Part shown: one piece after another, positions 17,737 to 25,422 of the stretch
How the letters are laid out: every line of letters starts with the position of its first letter
How positions within the stretch are numbered: the stretch's first letter is position 1
Source of the DNA: UBA4615 sp046046245
Lineage (GTDB): Bacteria; Pseudomonadota; Gammaproteobacteria; Burkholderiales; Burkholderiaceae_E
Length of the DNA stretch: 64,000 bases
Assembly (NCBI GenBank): GCA_046046245.1
Contig: JBJOKE010000046.1
Span: 54,808 to 118,807 of the forward strand
Direction of reading: 5' to 3'
Notes under the pieces: generated by a model
Seen by the model: only the letters and a program-made list of their open reading frames with translations
Database searches by the model: none
What the model was told of the DNA's origin: nothing
Made by a program: the position numbers and the translations under genes

Positions 17737-19355
17737 ACACGCCGCAGCTCTTCAATGGAAGTTGCCATGCTGACCTGCGAGACGTCGATGGCGCCCGTGA
17801 TCTCAAGCTGCCAGTCCACGCCCCGGAACCCGCCGGGCAGTCGGAAGATGTTGGCGCTGGCCACGCTCTGCGTGTGGCGCAGGCTGCCGTCGACGTAGAC
17901 CTTCAGGGTCACTGGGTACGAGCTCGCATAGACCAGGGCTGCGCCGAAGTTCGTCGGGTATGGCTGGCGGAACTTCTTCGAGCGCCACGTGTACGTCAGT
18001 GACGTACCCGCGTTGAACCTCACGATGTTGGTGCCCTGCGCCATGTACAGCGTGTCGCTGCGCGGGTCCGAATAGGCGGCCGTGATCGCCGTGGCGGCGT
18101 TCAGGTCGCTGGCCTGCATGGTCGCGCCCTGCCCCGAGAAGTCGAAGATGAGCATGCCCCGCGTGCCGCCGCTCGTCGTGTAGAGCATGTGGTAGCGGTT
18201 GTCGTGCACGTATGCCGAGATGCTCGACGGGTTGTACGCCTGCCACTGGTCGCGGGTCATGAAGTCCGACGTCAGCAGCTTGATGCCGCCAGGGCTGATG
18301 CCCACGAGGCCGTCGGGGCTCGCGTACATGACGCCGTCACCGGTGTCGACGATGGACCGCTTGGAGACGCAGGCCTGCGGCAGCTCCATCTTCTCCTTGC
18401 TCATCGCCTGCGGGTCGGCGCCGGACAGCAGGACCGGGTAGCTGTTGGTGAGCAGGACCGCGGACTGCCGGAACACGCCGATGCCCACGATGGTCTCGTC
18501 GATCGGGTACAGGTGCGGCCACGCGTGGGGCAGGTTCGGCTCGGAGAAGTACGCCGTGTTGTCCTTGAACCCGATGGCCGCGCCGTTGGCCATGAGCTTC
18601 AGGCCCTTGAGCCCGACAGGCGGCGCGAACCAGTTGTCCGTGGCGAGCACCTCGCCCAGCAGGGACTGCGACACGGTGTCGGTGTAGGACGTGACGGCCA
18701 CGGCGACTTCGGCCACGAACTGGAACTGCGCACTCGTGCCGGTCGCCGACGACCGGTAGATGCGCTTCTTCGTCACGTTGTAGCTGCCGGACGGGGCCGT
18801 CGAGGGCAGGCTCACAGTGACCGACGCAGAAGGGTCCAGCGTCACCGGAGTCGAGGCATCGCTGGGCGGCCCCTCCTCCTCGTACGCCGTCACGTACGTG
18901 TACACGTAGGTGCGGGTCTCCGCCGTGGTGCCCGAGCCGGCAGTCGACGATGTGATGGAAGGCGCGCTCGCGGGGGACGGAACCCCGAGGGTGTAGGAGC
19001 CGCCGGGGTAGCTGGCTCCCGACAGGGCGAGGGTGTTCGGCGCGTACTTGGGCGTGCCGCCGTCAGTCCAGTAGACCCGGCCATACGGGTCGCTGGCCAC
19101 GGGCGAACGCATGACGTCCGTGTCGGCCAGGAACTCCAGCCAGTAGTTGGTCTCGGTGGCGTCGTTGCCGTAGCGCCAAATGGTGGCCGGCGCGGTCTTC
19201 GTCAGAGCCTTGAGCGTCGTCGTGCCCTTGAGCGGCGAGAGCGCGCCCGACAGCAGTCGCGTGTTCAGCGCAATCGTCGCCTCCGAGTCCTTCAGAAGCT
19301 GAGCGTCCTGAACGGGCCGCAGCCCGTCGAACACCTTGATCGTGATCACGCCCAC
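17733..19355 (-). CDS. Tail tube/hub (stabilisation-type) protein (540 aa)
   Basis: It starts at GTG 19355 (MGVITIKVFDGLRP). Beta-propeller-like repeats run through the protein (YWTDGGTPKYAP, GFKDNTAYFSEPNLPHAWP, GVMYASPDGLVGIS, HDNRYHMLYTT), matching podovirus tail-hub or nozzle proteins such as P22 gp10 or T7 gp12 analogues in general plan. It is coupled to the FN3 tail gene by a 4-base overlap and follows the lysozyme by 3 bases. The family assignment is by pattern, not search. Confidence 0.75.
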   Translation of the reverse strand: MGVITIKVFDGLRPVQDAQLLKDSEATIALNTRLLSGALSPLKGTTTLKALTKTAPATIWRYGNDATETNYWLEFLADTDVMRSPVASDPYGRVYWTDGGTPKYAPNTLALSGASYPGGSYTLGVPSPASAPSITSSTAGSGTTAETRTYVYTYVTAYEEEGPPSDASTPVTLDPSASVTVSLPSTAPSGSYNVTKKRIYRSSATGTSAQFQFVAEVAVAVTSYTDTVSQSLLGEVLATDNWFAPPVGLKGLKLMANGAAIGFKDNTAYFSEPNLPHAWPHLYPIDETIVGIGVFRQSAVLLTNSYPVLLSGADPQAMSKEKMELPQACVSKRSIVDTGDGVMYASPDGLVGISPGGIKLLTSDFMTRDQWQAYNPSSISAYVHDNRYHMLYTTSGGTRGMLIFDFSGQGATMQASDLNAATAITAAYSDPRSDTLYMAQGTNIVRFNAGTSLTYTWRSKKFRQPYPTNFGAALVYASSYPVTLKVYVDGSLRHTQSVASANIFRLPGGFRGVDWQLEITGAIDVSQVSMATSIEELRRV

Positions 19356-19358
19356 TTG

Positions 19359-19820
19359 CTACTCCAGCAACGAACATTCTGCCTGTCGACGCCTAACAAG
19401 CCCGGGCAGAACTTTACCTCCTCCACGCACCCACAACAGCAACTGTTCTCGGGAACCTTCCCAGTCAAGCGCACGCAGCTTGCGCCGCAACGTGCTGGTC
19501 TGCAGCCGGCCGGCGCCAAGGTTGAACGTGAAGTCCACGATGGCGCAGAACGGCCGCCACTTGCCGTTGGCCACGCTCCAGGCGAAGAGCTCCGGCACGA
19601 GACGGATCACCGCAGGTGCGGACACCTTGTTGAGCTCCCACAGCAGCAGCTCCTCGGCGCGCTGCGGGGTGATGGGTGGGTCACTCAGCGAGACCCGCTT
19701 GCCGTCCTCGTAGTACGTGGCGCCGTAGCCGATGGTGGGGATGCCGGCAGGGCACAAGTAGGGCTTGAGATACAGGCCCTCGAAGTGCTTGCACAGCGCA
19801 ATGGCAAATTCCAGCGTCAC
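19359..19820 (-). CDS. Endolysin, GH24 muramidase (153 aa)
   Basis: It hydrolyses the beta-1,4 bond between MurNAc and GlcNAc in peptidoglycan. The catalytic pattern Glu-8-Cys-5-Thr is visible: HFEG, then CPAG and TIGYG near residues 11-30; Cys instead of Asp is a known variant of this family. The core FCAIVDFTFNLGAG follows. GTG at 19820 overlaps the holin stop as GTGA. The N-terminus has no signal or SAR segment, so release should depend on the holin. Length is normal for the family. Confidence 0.88.
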   Translation of the reverse strand: MTLEFAIALCKHFEGLYLKPYLCPAGIPTIGYGATYYEDGKRVSLSDPPITPQRAEELLLWELNKVSAPAVIRLVPELFAWSVANGKWRPFCAIVDFTFNLGAGRLQTSTLRRKLRALDWEGSREQLLLWVRGGGKVLPGLVRRRQAECSLLE

Positions 19821-20320
19821 GCCAGCCCACGCCTTTGCAGCGTCCGGTCGAGGAACCAGTAGTTGATCGTGCCGCCCAGCAGCGCCGCGAAGTCGGCCGT
19901 CATCATGGTCTTGAAGACCACCTCGGGGGGCATGCCCTTGAGCCACGCGTTCCAGGCGAACCACACGTGGATGAACGACCAGACGAACAGGATCCAGTAG
20001 GTCACGACGGGGCGCACGCTGGCCGACAGCGAGGCGACCCAGCCGCCAGCGGTCTTGACCATCTCCGTCTGCTGCTCGATGGCCGACTTGAACGCGGCGA
20101 GCACGCCGGCATCCACCGCCATGTCGCGCTGAGCGCCGATCTCCTGGAGCTTCTGCGCGCCGCGCACCTTCTCCAGCTCGCACTGCTTGTCGAACATGGC
20201 GAGCTCGTGGGCCCGCTCGTTCTTCTTGTCGAGCCACTTGAGGACCTCGGGCGCGAGGCGGAACAGGCCGCCGAAGATGGAGCCGATCAGGCCACCGCCA
20301 AGAATCTCACCCATGCTCAC
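19817..20320 (-). CDS. Holin-like membrane protein, 3TM-holin type (167 aa)
   Basis: GTG at 20320 overlaps the upstream stop; ATG at 20314 is equally possible. The Gly-rich start (GGGLIGSIFGGLF) is followed by a long charged coil (residues ~25-95), then VTYWILFVWSFIHVWFAW and TADFAALLGGTINYWFL, two clear membrane helices. This resembles the phage/GTA holin family PF11351. It directly precedes the endolysin and should time its release. Confidence 0.72.
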   Translation of the reverse strand: MSMGEILGGGLIGSIFGGLFRLAPEVLKWLDKKNERAHELAMFDKQCELEKVRGAQKLQEIGAQRDMAVDAGVLAAFKSAIEQQTEMVKTAGGWVASLSASVRPVVTYWILFVWSFIHVWFAWNAWLKGMPPEVVFKTMMTADFAALLGGTINYWFLDRTLQRRGLA

Positions 20321-20670
20321 CCCTTCATACCGCTCTTGAAGTGCTCCCAGGCCGCGACGCACAGGAACGCCAGCGCCGCCCACAGGCCCATCGAGGCCGT
20401 CTTGGCGAACGCGTCCGACTTCACCTTGTCCCACCAGTTGGCCGACGCAATGGCCTTCTCGTGCGCCACCCGATGGCCGTGCGGGTCACCGTTCGGGAAC
20501 GCCTCGGCAAAGGTCAGCTTGAGCTGCAGGAACTGCTTGTCCATGTGCGCCGTCAGGTGCTGCTCGTGCGTGGTCAGCGCCTGCTGCACGGCGGCCTGGA
20601 TGAGGAGCTTCACTCGGTCTTCGGTGATCGCTTCGGTGCGGCGCTCCGGGCCGTCGTACGGTGGGCTCAT
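20317..20670 (-). CDS. Lysis-cassette membrane protein (117 aa)
   Basis: ATG at 20670 overlaps the upstream stop as ATGA. The first 90 residues are charged and soluble-looking; one membrane helix (MGLWAALAFLCVAAW) lies near the C-terminus. This is a tail-anchored layout, with position between two membrane proteins of the lysis cassette. It may be a holin partner or antiholin. No lipobox or Pro-rich spanin pattern was seen. Confidence 0.65.
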   Translation of the reverse strand: MSPPYDGPERRTEAITEDRVKLLIQAAVQQALTTHEQHLTAHMDKQFLQLKLTFAEAFPNGDPHGHRVAHEKAIASANWWDKVKSDAFAKTASMGLWAALAFLCVAAWEHFKSGMKG

Positions 20671-20915
20671 AGGGTCAACTCCAACAATCCCCAGGCGACC
20701 CAGCCTGGTAGCGCGGTTGCGGCAGCGTCCCACGGGTCCGGCTGCCCCTCCTTGCGGATCCACTGGTTGACCTCGTACAGAGCGCCGTACGCAGTGGTCT
20801 GGAAGGCCAGGAAGGCCCCCGCTCCGAAGCGGGACAGGACCCAGTAGCTGACGACCACGCAGAGCAGCCAGAGGCAGCCCAGGCCGATATGCAGAAGCTT
20901 GTCGCGCGGGATCAT
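20667..20915 (-). CDS. Small VanZ-like membrane protein of the lysis cassette (82 aa)
   Basis: ATG at 20915 has GAGGAG 6-7 bases upstream; the longer in-frame form lacks a ribosome site. MIPRDKLLHIGLGCLWLL then a second hydrophobic segment, followed by the pattern of a Lys/Glu-rich turn and DPWDAAATALPGW, resembles short VanZ-like proteins found next to phage holins. Two to three membrane helices are expected. A holin or holin-helper role is inferred from position. Confidence 0.65.
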   Translation of the reverse strand: MIPRDKLLHIGLGCLWLLCVVVSYWVLSRFGAGAFLAFQTTAYGALYEVNQWIRKEGQPDPWDAAATALPGWVAWGLLELTL

Positions 20916-20932
20916 GGGCTCTCCTCGGGCTG

Positions 20933-21571
20933 TCACCAGATACGCTGGAGGCGAACCCGCATCGGCGCGTGGTTCATGCCGCCATTGACGAACGCGCGAG
21001 CGCGGTTGGTCCCGGCGATGAACAGCGCGCGGTAGGCCATCGCGCCGGCCGGGTCCGTGTACGGCTGGTCCGGTGTGAGCTTCAGGCGCGCGATGGCGCC
21101 GTTGGCGATCTCGTCGAGGTAGCGCTCCAGGACGAGGTCGTTGACGTCGGTCGAGGTCCGGGTCGGGGTGATCGCGATGCGCCCGGTGAGCCCGCTGTCA
21201 GCCTGCTCCGAGGGGTTGAGGGCCACCGTGATGGTGTCCGGGGTGAGCTGCGTGAAGACCCTCGGGGTGCCGGCCAAGCTCTGCCAGTCGCGCGTGTAGA
21301 GGCGCTCCAGTTCGAGCTGGCTCTTGCGCTCCATGCGCGCGCCCTTGTAGTAGAGCGAGAGCACCTGCGAGAGCACGTAGCCTGTCGGCACGGCCACGGT
21401 GTACGTGTTGTTGCCGGCGACCACGTTAATCGCTGTCATGTCCTGCTGCAGCACGAGCGAGTCTCGACAGAAGTCGATGCACGCGTTGCGCACGGCCGTG
21501 ACGGCCTGCGGCTCGAAGCACGCAGGCACGTACGGCAGCACGTGCGGCAGGAACGACTCGTAGGCCGCCAT
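20933..21571 (-). CDS. Head-tail adaptor/connector protein (212 aa)
   Basis: Starts MAAYESFLPHVLPYVPACFEPQAV. The central NTYTVAVPTGYVLSQVLSLYYKG and later LKLTPDQPYTDP segments are typical of phage neck adaptor proteins. It lies after the capsid gene and a second adaptor-type gene 3 bases upstream. Probably joins portal and tail; assigned by order and composition. Confidence 0.68.
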   Translation of the reverse strand: MAAYESFLPHVLPYVPACFEPQAVTAVRNACIDFCRDSLVLQQDMTAINVVAGNNTYTVAVPTGYVLSQVLSLYYKGARMERKSQLELERLYTRDWQSLAGTPRVFTQLTPDTITVALNPSEQADSGLTGRIAITPTRTSTDVNDLVLERYLDEIANGAIARLKLTPDQPYTDPAGAMAYRALFIAGTNRARAFVNGGMNHAPMRVRLQRIW

Positions 21572-21574
21572 GGC

Positions 21575-22264
21575 TTACTTCGTGCCGCCGGGGAGGTTCG
21601 GGTTGAAGCCGCCCAGCGAGGCGTTCGGGTTGGAGGCAACCTCCGACGCCGTCTTGCCCTGCATGATGGCCTGGAACTGCGTGTAGTACGCCGTGGCGAG
21701 CTGTGCGTTGTTCGCGTACTCGGCGTCCTTGGTGTAGGCCCGGAACAGGATGTAGTTCAGAAGCGCCGTCATGTAGATGTCGTCGATGGTGATCGTGCTC
21801 ACCAGCGTCGCGTCCGTCGGCGAAGCCACGTAGATGATCTCCACCTGATTCATGCCGGTGGACGGCTGCGGCGGGTAGACGTAGAACGTCTTGGGGTCCA
21901 GCGGCGTGTAGACGTAGTGCTTGGCGGTCGCGCTGGCCGTCGAGCTGTGCCAGTTCTTGATCTGGGCGTCCAGGATCTCGCGCGTGACCACGCGGATGGC
22001 GTCGCCCGGCGTCGAGCCGTTGGTGCCCATGTTGCGCACCACGTCGATGAGCGACACGCCATCGGCCGGCAGCGCCTGCTTGGTGCCGGCCACGAGCTGC
22101 ACCGGGATGTTCTTGACGAAGACGTTGGGCTTGAAGAGCGCGATCTCGCGCTGCCCGTCGTTCAGCCAGTCCAGCAGTTCACTCTGGGGCCAACGGATGT
22201 TCGTCGGGTCCTGAAGGACGACGGCGGCGCGGTTGAGCAACGACGCCACTGTGGTGACAGCCAT
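21575..22264 (-). CDS. Head-tail adaptor, DUF6682-like (229 aa)
   Basis: The N-terminal pattern LLNRAAVVLQDPTNIRWP, then LLDWLNDGQREIALFKPN, is characteristic of phage adaptor proteins annotated DUF6682. The rest is a mixed alpha/beta fold with DDIYMTALLNYILFRAY near the end. It follows the capsid gene after a hairpin and a promoter-like motif, and leads the adaptor, lysis and tail gene series. Expected to sit in the neck. Confidence 0.75.
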   Translation of the reverse strand: MAVTTVASLLNRAAVVLQDPTNIRWPQSELLDWLNDGQREIALFKPNVFVKNIPVQLVAGTKQALPADGVSLIDVVRNMGTNGSTPGDAIRVVTREILDAQIKNWHSSTASATAKHYVYTPLDPKTFYVYPPQPSTGMNQVEIIYVASPTDATLVSTITIDDIYMTALLNYILFRAYTKDAEYANNAQLATAYYTQFQAIMQGKTASEVASNPNASLGGFNPNLPGGTK

Positions 22265-22297
22265 TGAAGACTCCTGACTGCGTTAGGACTTACTCAC

Positions 22298-22306
22298 ATG
22301 CTAACA
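22298..22306 (-). promoter_or_regulatory. Extended -10-like motif TGTTAGCAT
   Basis: Read leftward, this motif follows the hairpin after the capsid gene and precedes the adaptor gene by about 34 bases. It fits an extended -10 (TG, one base, then a hexamer with four of six consensus bases). A second GTTAG/CTAAC half lies at 22282-22287. I see no convincing -35. Confidence 0.35.
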
Positions 22307-22328
22307 CAGGGGCCCCGAAGGGCCCCTG
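22307..22328 (-). terminator. GC-rich hairpin after capsid gene
   Basis: A perfect 9-bp stem with a CGAA/TTCG loop lies 15 bases after the capsid stop. There is no U-run after it, so termination may be partial, letting the capsid be made in excess of downstream tail genes. Confidence 0.6.
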
Positions 22329-22342
22329 CATCAGCTACTGCG

Positions 22343-23332
22343 TCAGCCCTTGACGACCGCGTAGGTCAGAGCTTCCGGCTTCACGGTCTTGCGACCGTAG
22401 ATCATCAGGCCGCGCACCAGGGTCCCGAAGTCGTTCGGGTTGGGCAGGCTCTCGACCTTGTTGATCTGGCTGGCGAACGTCATGGCCGACTTGTGGCCGG
22501 CGATCATCACGTGCCGCTTGATCTTGCCGGCGTCCGCGCCGCCCGTGTAGTTCTGGTTGGCGGCGGCCTTCGGCAGCAGGTTCGACACGTAGATGTCGAA
22601 GCGGTCGATGCGCCCGATCTTGCCGTTGCGCAGGATCGACTGGCTGTCACCGGTGACGTACGCCTGGGCCAGGGGGGACTGCATCAGGAGCTGGCGCTCG
22701 TAGGGCGTCAGGACCAGGAAGCGGTCGCTCTCCGGCACGTTCTGCTCGTCCAGGATGTTCCCCATGGACACGATCGTGTTCAGGATCTGCGGCGCGTTCG
22801 AGGCCGCGGCGTAGTCCAGCGGCGAGGCGTCGGTGCCCAGGTTGTACTGGCCCGACAGAGCGCCGGCGGTCGCGCCGACGTTGGCCGCAGCCGCGTCGCT
22901 GAACGTCCCCAGGAAGCAGTCGGTGTCGACCTTGATCTTCATCTGGTTGGCCGCGTCCGTGGTGAACATGTCCATCAGGTTCGGCTGGGACTGGTACTCC
23001 AGCACGTCCGAGACGTTCACGCCGAAGTAGAAGCCCTTGTCGATCTGCAGCTCGATCGTGTTGGGCGTCGGCACCTCGTACGACAGCGACTGGCCCACCG
23101 TGTAGGTGTTGATGCTGATCGTCGGGATGTTGTTGATGATGACCTTGTCGCCCATGTTCTTGATGTCGCCTTCCCAGTTGGTGTTGGAGACATCGCCGAA
23201 GGTCGTGTTCGCGTAGAACTTGACGTTCAGCTTGGACGACCAGATGGCCGGGATGAAGGTGCCGGAGTACGACGGGCTCGTATTGAACGGCGACTGGACG
23301 GCATAGGCGGCGGCGGGGGTGATGGTGGACAT
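22343..23332 (-). CDS. Major capsid protein (329 aa)
   Basis: The protein starts MSTITPAAAYAVQSP and has no long charged N-terminal scaffold region. Features include FYANTTFGDVSNTNWEGDIKN-type core strands, NVPESDRFLVLTPYERQLLMQ and VMIAGHKSAMTFASQI near the C-terminus, a pattern typical of P22-like or similar coat proteins of about 330 residues. It directly follows the scaffold gene, and the post-gene hairpin suggests separate control of its level. Assigned by order and composition. Confidence 0.82.
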   Translation of the reverse strand: MSTITPAAAYAVQSPFNTSPSYSGTFIPAIWSSKLNVKFYANTTFGDVSNTNWEGDIKNMGDKVIINNIPTISINTYTVGQSLSYEVPTPNTIELQIDKGFYFGVNVSDVLEYQSQPNLMDMFTTDAANQMKIKVDTDCFLGTFSDAAAANVGATAGALSGQYNLGTDASPLDYAAASNAPQILNTIVSMGNILDEQNVPESDRFLVLTPYERQLLMQSPLAQAYVTGDSQSILRNGKIGRIDRFDIYVSNLLPKAAANQNYTGGADAGKIKRHVMIAGHKSAMTFASQINKVESLPNPNDFGTLVRGLMIYGRKTVKPEALTYAVVKG

Positions 23333-23379
23333 GGCAAAAGCTCCTGGTTCACGGTTTTCAACTCACCACCCCCGGGGAC

Positions 23380-24381
23380 TTACGGCGTAACCCGTCCCTC
23401 CACGAGAGCAGCGTTCAGCTCTGCTTCGAGCCGATTGGCCTCGTCCAATGCCCCCTTCTGCATCAGCCGCATCAGGCGATTGCTCTCGACCTGATACTCG
23501 GCACCCGTGTAGGTGCGCTTGGTGTTCGCAGTGGGGGCAGAGGCGCTCGACTTGCTCGGCGCGACTTGACGTTGAAGCTCTTGCTTGGCGGGTGCCGGGG
23601 CCGGCTCCGGCGCCGGAGCGCTCGGGTTCAGCGTCGGGTGCTTGCTGAAGAAGTTCTCGAAGACTTCGAGAACCGTCTTCACGTCGCGGCGGCTGGCTGC
23701 GTCCTTCAGCGCCATGTCCCACGTCACCGTGGTCCCTGGGATCCGGTTGCCGAGCCATTCCTGGCATTCGGCCGTTGCCTGCACTCTGTCCCAGCCCGGA
23801 AGGCGAGCATCGAGCGCCTCGAAGAAGCGTTCGTTCGCCGTCTTGGCCGTGGACTCCACGACTTCACCGACCTGACCCTTGGCTTCGGCGAGCTGCCCCT
23901 GCAGCGCCTCGATTCGCTCGATGTACTTCGACTCGCGCTTGCCGAACTCCTCTTTGGCTATGCGGCGAGCGAGGTCCACCAAGTCCTCACCAAAAGCGTC
24001 AACGTCCTTCTTGGTCACCAGATCGGCTTCAGGTGCGGGCTGGGGGGCCGGGGCCTCCTTCGCCTTCAACTGCTGCGTGAGCTGCGCCACCGACTCCGTC
24101 AGCGTGTGCACCTGCTGCTGTAGAGCAGGCACTTGGCTGTTGTACTGACCCTGCAGCGACAGGTAGCGCTGGCGCCACGTGTTGCTGTCGTCATCAGTCG
24201 GCTTCGGCGGATCAGCCGGCGCAGGTGCCGGGGCTGGTGCCGGGGCATTTCCTTGCGGGTCCTTGGGCGGGGTTTCCGAGTTGTCGGGCGGCTTGGGTTC
24301 GGCGCCGCGCGCCTCCTCAAGTTGTCGCTCGTACTGCTGTAGCGCATCGGCCTGCGCCTGGACCTGTTTCGGCAATGCCAT
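23380..24381 (-). CDS. Scaffolding protein (333 aa)
   Basis: ATG at 24381 has a GGAG site; an upstream in-frame extension was rejected because it lacks one. The protein is long, hydrophilic and largely coiled-coil (residues ~85-190, with LSLQGQYNSQVPALQQQVHT), flanked by Pro/Ala-rich linkers, the usual build of a capsid scaffold. It sits just upstream of the capsid gene. No protease motif was seen. Confidence 0.78.
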   Translation of the reverse strand: MALPKQVQAQADALQQYERQLEEARGAEPKPPDNSETPPKDPQGNAPAPAPAPAPADPPKPTDDDSNTWRQRYLSLQGQYNSQVPALQQQVHTLTESVAQLTQQLKAKEAPAPQPAPEADLVTKKDVDAFGEDLVDLARRIAKEEFGKRESKYIERIEALQGQLAEAKGQVGEVVESTAKTANERFFEALDARLPGWDRVQATAECQEWLGNRIPGTTVTWDMALKDAASRRDVKTVLEVFENFFSKHPTLNPSAPAPEPAPAPAKQELQRQVAPSKSSASAPTANTKRTYTGAEYQVESNRLMRLMQKGALDEANRLEAELNAALVEGRVTP

Positions 24382-24444
24382 GAATACTCCGTCGCCGGCC
24401 CCGCAAGGTAGGGGCTTGGGCAAGTTGAAAACCGACGCCGGGCT

Positions 24445-24687
24445 TTAGGCCTTGGGCTGTCGGGACTTCTCGGCCACTGCGGGGGCACCCCGCAGCAGCT
24501 CGATCAGCTCGTACACCTCGGAAGCTCGTCCTTGCAGCTTCGAGGTCACGTCGCCGGACGAATCCAGCAGGTTCAGTTGCAGCCTTCGGAGTTCGGTGTC
24601 CAGCAGCGCCAGGAGCACCTCTCCATCAGGGTTGCGGGCCAGCCGCGCCAGTGCTTGGTACTGGTGAGCGTCCGGCCGGGTAAGCAC
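24445..24687 (-). CDS. Small helical hypothetical protein (80 aa)
   Basis: Starts at GTG 24687, one base after the upstream stop. The sequence is helical, with a Leu-rich segment (LARNPDGEVLLALLDTELRRLQ) around residues 16-38. I do not recognise it. It lies between small portal-associated genes and the scaffold and is probably an assembly or DNA-entry accessory. Confidence 0.6.
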   Translation of the reverse strand: MLTRPDAHQYQALARLARNPDGEVLLALLDTELRRLQLNLLDSSGDVTSKLQGRASEVYELIELLRGAPAVAEKSRQPKA

Positions 24688-24688
24688 T

Positions 24689-25195
24689 TCAGCAGGCCTT
24701 GCCGTGCGACTTCAGCTTGCCCAGGCGGACCAAGCCGCCGGAGGCCAGTTTCACCACGGACTTGCCGGTGCGCTCCGACTCGGCCGCCTTCTCGTAGGCG
24801 GCGCGGCTGGAGTCGCGCATCTTCGTAAGTGCCTCGCGAGCGCTCGGGCTCGTCTCGGCAGGCATGTTTCGGTAGGCCCGGTCCACGGCGGCGTACTTCT
24901 CGCCCAGCCCCTGCGACAGCGAGCGCGAAGGCTTGGGGGCCGCCGGCTTGGACGAGGCCATCTCGGTCGTGTACTTCTTGCCCTTCCACTCGAAGGTCTT
25001 GGCGCCGCCCTTGCGCGCCGAGGCGAAGGCCTCCTTGAACGAGCTGGGCTCGGGAGACGACGTCGGAGCCGCAGGGCTCTCGCCCGAGGTCTTCGGGCTC
25101 ATGTCGTTGACCACCTCGGTGCCGTCGGTCATCGTGGTGACCTCGCCGCCATCGGCGAAGCGGCCGACCTTCTTGGCCTTCATGAGCGACTTCAT
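24689..25195 (-). CDS. Virion accessory protein with ASGG/KSHGKAC tail (168 aa)
   Basis: ATG at 25195 overlaps the upstream stop as ATGA. It is Lys/Ser/Ala-rich, with FADGGEV near the start. The C-terminus LASGGLVRLGKLKSHGKAC shares its motif with the end of the next upstream protein. Short proteins of this kind with GGxV and KxHGKAC patterns often lie near phage portal genes. Function unknown. Confidence 0.62.
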   Translation of the reverse strand: MKSLMKAKKVGRFADGGEVTTMTDGTEVVNDMSPKTSGESPAAPTSSPEPSSFKEAFASARKGGAKTFEWKGKKYTTEMASSKPAAPKPSRSLSQGLGEKYAAVDRAYRNMPAETSPSAREALTKMRDSSRAAYEKAAESERTGKSVVKLASGGLVRLGKLKSHGKAC

Positions 25196-25374
25196 CGGCA
25201 GGCCTTTCCGTGCGACTTGGCGGTCATGCGGGCCTTGACGGACCCACCCGAAGCGAACTTCACGCCCTTCTTGGCGTACTCCTCGCGCTCTTCGGCCATG
25301 AGCTGCTTGGACGCGCCACCGCGCCGGAGGGCCTTGGCCTCTTCGTTCGCGTGCTCTTGCAGTTTGCGCTTCAT
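25192..25374 (-). CDS. Small basic protein with KSHGKAC tail (60 aa)
   Basis: A highly charged 60-residue protein ending FASGGSVKARMTAKSHGKACR, which repeats the terminal motif of its downstream neighbour. It starts at ATG 25374, 48 bases after the portal gene. The pair looks like a short and a long version of the same C-terminal module. Function unknown. Confidence 0.6.
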   Translation of the reverse strand: MKRKLQEHANEEAKALRRGGASKQLMAEEREEYAKKGVKFASGGSVKARMTAKSHGKACR

Positions 25375-25422
25375 GGGTTCAGCTCCTAACAGTCGCGGTT
25401 GTATCCGAAGTAGGTACTAACG

